Assembly (NCBI RefSeq): GCF_016124105.1
Contig: NZ_JADGMQ010000002.1
Location: forward strand, 248,001-312,000
Reading direction: 5' to 3'
DNA length: 64,000 bases
Origin: Aquamicrobium zhengzhouense
Lineage (GTDB): Bacteria; Pseudomonadota; Alphaproteobacteria; Rhizobiales; Rhizobiaceae
Shown here in pieces: positions 62,293-64,000 of this stretch; position 1 is the first letter of the stretch, and each line of letters opens with the position of its first letter. The position numbers and the translations under genes were made by a program. Below the pieces are notes generated by a model. The model was not told the DNA's origin. It worked only from the letters and a program-made list of their open reading frames with translations, and did no database searches.

Positions 62293-64000
62293 ATGGCACG
62301 ATCTCCAGACATGAAGCGCGGCGCGGCCGCAAAGGCCGGAAACGCGCGCAAAGGCCCCCTGACAGAGTTTCTTGACGCTTCCGAGCGCGTGGATGCGCCA
62401 GAAGGGTTTGATGAGGCACCTCAGGCAGCGATCGAAGGCGTGCCGCTGAGCGGCTCGATTTCAGATTGGGCTCGGGAGATCTCGGAGCAGGCGGAAAGGC
62501 CTGCCGCCAAGCCGAAGAAGAAGGTCGCTGAGCGCTCGAGCGCGCCCACGCGTTCTTCGCGCGGCACGTCGATGGGCGGCGCGGCGTCGCCGAAGGAGCG
62601 GGCTGCGGCCGGTCTCAATCCTGTCGCTGGTCTGGATATTGCGCTCGAGGACGTCGATACACTCGCTTCTTCGGGTGTGACAGCCACGGTCGCGGCGCTC
62701 TCCAAGCTGATCGAAGGCGGCGACCCGAACCTGCGCGACGAAAAATGGGTGCCGCACCGCCCCGAACGGCCGAACAAGTCTGAGGGCGGCATCGCACTCA
62801 AGATGGACACGGAATTCAAGCCGTCGGGCGATCAGCCGACAGCGATCCGTGATCTTGTCGCCGGCGTTGCCGAGAAGGAGCGCACGCAGGTGCTGCTCGG
62901 CGTTACCGGTTCGGGCAAGACGTTTACGATGGCGAAGGTAATCGAGGAAACGCAGCGCCCGGCGCTGATCCTCGCGCCCAACAAGACGCTGGCGGCGCAG
63001 CTTTATGGCGAGTTCAGAAGCTTTTTCCCCAACAACGCGGTCGAATATTTCGTCTCGTATTACGACTACTACCAGCCGGAAGCCTACGTTCCGCGCACCG
63101 ACACCTATATCGAGAAGGAATCCTCGATCAACGAGCAGATCGACCGCATGCGCCACTCGGCGACGCGCTCGCTGCTGGAGCGTGATGACGTCATCATCGT
63201 CGCGTCGGTGTCGTGCATCTACGGTATCGGCTCGGTCGAAACCTATACGGCGATGACCTTCCAGATGGAGGTGGGCGACCGGCTCGACCAGCGGCAGTTG
63301 CTCGCCGACCTCGTGGCGCAGCAATACAAGCGTCAGGACATCAATTTCACGCGCGGCTCATTTCGCGTGCGGGGCGACACGATCGAGCTGTTCCCTGCCC
63401 ACTTGGAAGACCGCGCCTGGCGCATTTCGATGTGGGGCGACGAGATCGAGACGATCACCGAGTTCGACCCGCTGACGGGTCAGAAAACCGGCGACCTCAA
63501 GAGCGTCAAGATCTATGCGAATTCGCACTATGTGACGCCGCGCCCAACGCTGAACCAGGCGATCAAGTCGATCAAGGAAGAGCTGAAGCATCGGCTGGCC
63601 GAGCTCGAGCGGGCAGGGCGTCTGCTCGAAGCCCAGCGCCTCGAGCAGCGCACCCGGTTCGACCTTGAAATGCTTGAAGCAACCGGCTCCTGCGCCGGCA
63701 TCGAAAACTATTCGCGCTACCTCACCGGCCGCCGCCCCGGCGATCCACCGCCGACCCTGTTCGAGTACGTGCCGGACAACGCCATCGTTTTCATCGACGA
63801 GAGCCATGTGACGGTGCCGCAGATCGGCGCGATGTATCGCGGCGACTTTCGGCGCAAGGCAACGCTTGCCGAATACGGTTTCCGCCTGCCTTCATGCATG
63901 GACAACCGTCCGCTGCGCTTCGAGGAGTGGGACGCGATGCGCCCTCTCACGGTCGCCGTGTCGGCTACGCCCAGCAGCTGGGAGATGGAAGAGGCCGGCG
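62293..64000 (+). CDS. uvrB: Excinuclease ABC subunit B (partial, 3' end outside window)
   Basis: UvrB is the damage-verification helicase of nucleotide excision repair. The visible 569 residues include Walker [13 protein letters not shown] (about 205-216), the beta-hairpin [12 protein letters not shown] (about 257-268), [16 protein letters not shown] and the DESH box (about 501-504). The core begins near [15 protein letters not shown] (residue about 173), so a roughly 165-residue Lys/Ser/Ala-rich N-terminal extension precedes it, absent in E. coli UvrB. The gene runs off the window. Confidence 0.97.
   Translation, partial: MARSPDMKRGAAAKAGNARKGPLTEFLDASERVDAPEGFDEAPQAAIEGVPLSGSISDWAREISEQAERPAAKPKKKVAERSSAPTRSSRGTSMGGAASPKERAAAGLNPVAGLDIALEDVDTLASSGVTATVAALSKLIEGGDPNLRDEKWVPHRPERPNKSEGGIALKMDTEFKPSGDQPTAIRDLVAGVAEKERTQVLLGVTGSGKTFTMAKVIEETQRPALILAPNKTLAAQLYGEFRSFFPNNAVEYFVSYYDYYQPEAYVPRTDTYIEKESSINEQIDRMRHSATRSLLERDDVIIVASVSCIYGIGSVETYTAMTFQMEVGDRLDQRQLLADLVAQQYKRQDINFTRGSFRVRGDTIELFPAHLEDRAWRISMWGDEIETITEFDPLTGQKTGDLKSVKIYANSHYVTPRPTLNQAIKSIKEELKHRLAELERAGRLLEAQRLEQRTRFDLEMLEATGSCAGIENYSRYLTGRRPGDPPPTLFEYVPDNAIVFIDESHVTVPQIGAMYRGDFRRKATLAEYGFRLPSCMDNRPLRFEEWDAMRPLTVAVSATPSSWEMEEAG

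Overview
The window looks like a stretch of alphaproteobacterial chromosome, most likely Hyphomicrobiales (Rhizobiales-like). The basis is GC-rich coding DNA, a petABC (fbcFBC) cytochrome bc1 operon, ExoD, UbiK, YbjN, DUF1285 and DUF6665 proteins, a MoxR/DUF58/DUF4159 cluster, a perfect CtrA-type TTAA-N7-TTAAC box, and a UvrB with a long N-terminal extension. The genus cannot be named from sequence alone.

Left end (1-5870): accessory DNA at a tRNA-Arg(CCG) gene. A broken large serine recombinase runs into the tRNA from the left, and its last codons and stop are the antisense of the tRNA 3' half. A 68-bp perfect direct repeat, made of the tRNA 5' half up to the anticodon loop plus upstream flank, recurs at 5603-5670. 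It brackets about 4.8 kb of cargo: a small secreted protein, an SLC13 permease with RCK domains, a GcrA-like mini-protein and a TauE/SafE permease. Inverted remnants of the tRNA 3' half lie inside. No intact recombinase is visible.

5870-21470: mixed metabolism and housekeeping. It holds a DUF2254 membrane protein, a ChrA chromate transporter, a SleB hydrolase lipoprotein, an O-acyltransferase, a YigZ protein, rRNA-modifying RsmJ and RluA, a GntR regulator divergent from a MetE-like methyltransferase, leuA with a possible Leu-rich leader peptide, an alpha/beta hydrolase, a CtrA-box-preceded membrane protein, a metallophosphoesterase, a NUDIX protein, a glutathionyl-hydroquinone reductase and a GNAT enzyme.

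21490-31180: a four-gene minus-strand operon (MoxR ATPase, DUF58, BatA/DUF4159 and a second large membrane protein), probably a cell-envelope MoxR chaperone system. Divergent from it is a translationally coupled DUF1285-NUDIX-cca operon.

31320-44530: hemF, trmL, a pair of coupled ABC exporter half-transporters, a DUF6665 protein, the petABC bc1 complex, apt, two MaoC-fold proteins and ychF.

44600-59050: exoD, pth and rplY (translation), an Fsr-like MFS pump with a divergent AraC regulator, prs, a lipoprotein, an M24 protein, pgeF, midA and lgt in one direction, then ubiK, ybjN and csaA, then an EnvZ/OmpR-like two-component system and a MarR regulator.

59087-64000: a divergent marR/ilvE promoter-operator, ilvE, an MBL-fold hydrolase, two cold-shock genes and the 5' two thirds of uvrB, cut by the window edge. 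No CRISPR array, rRNA or intact insertion sequence was seen. The accessory tRNA-Arg locus and a few regulatory elements are the most unusual parts; nothing here clearly amounts to a wholly new defence or biosynthetic system.
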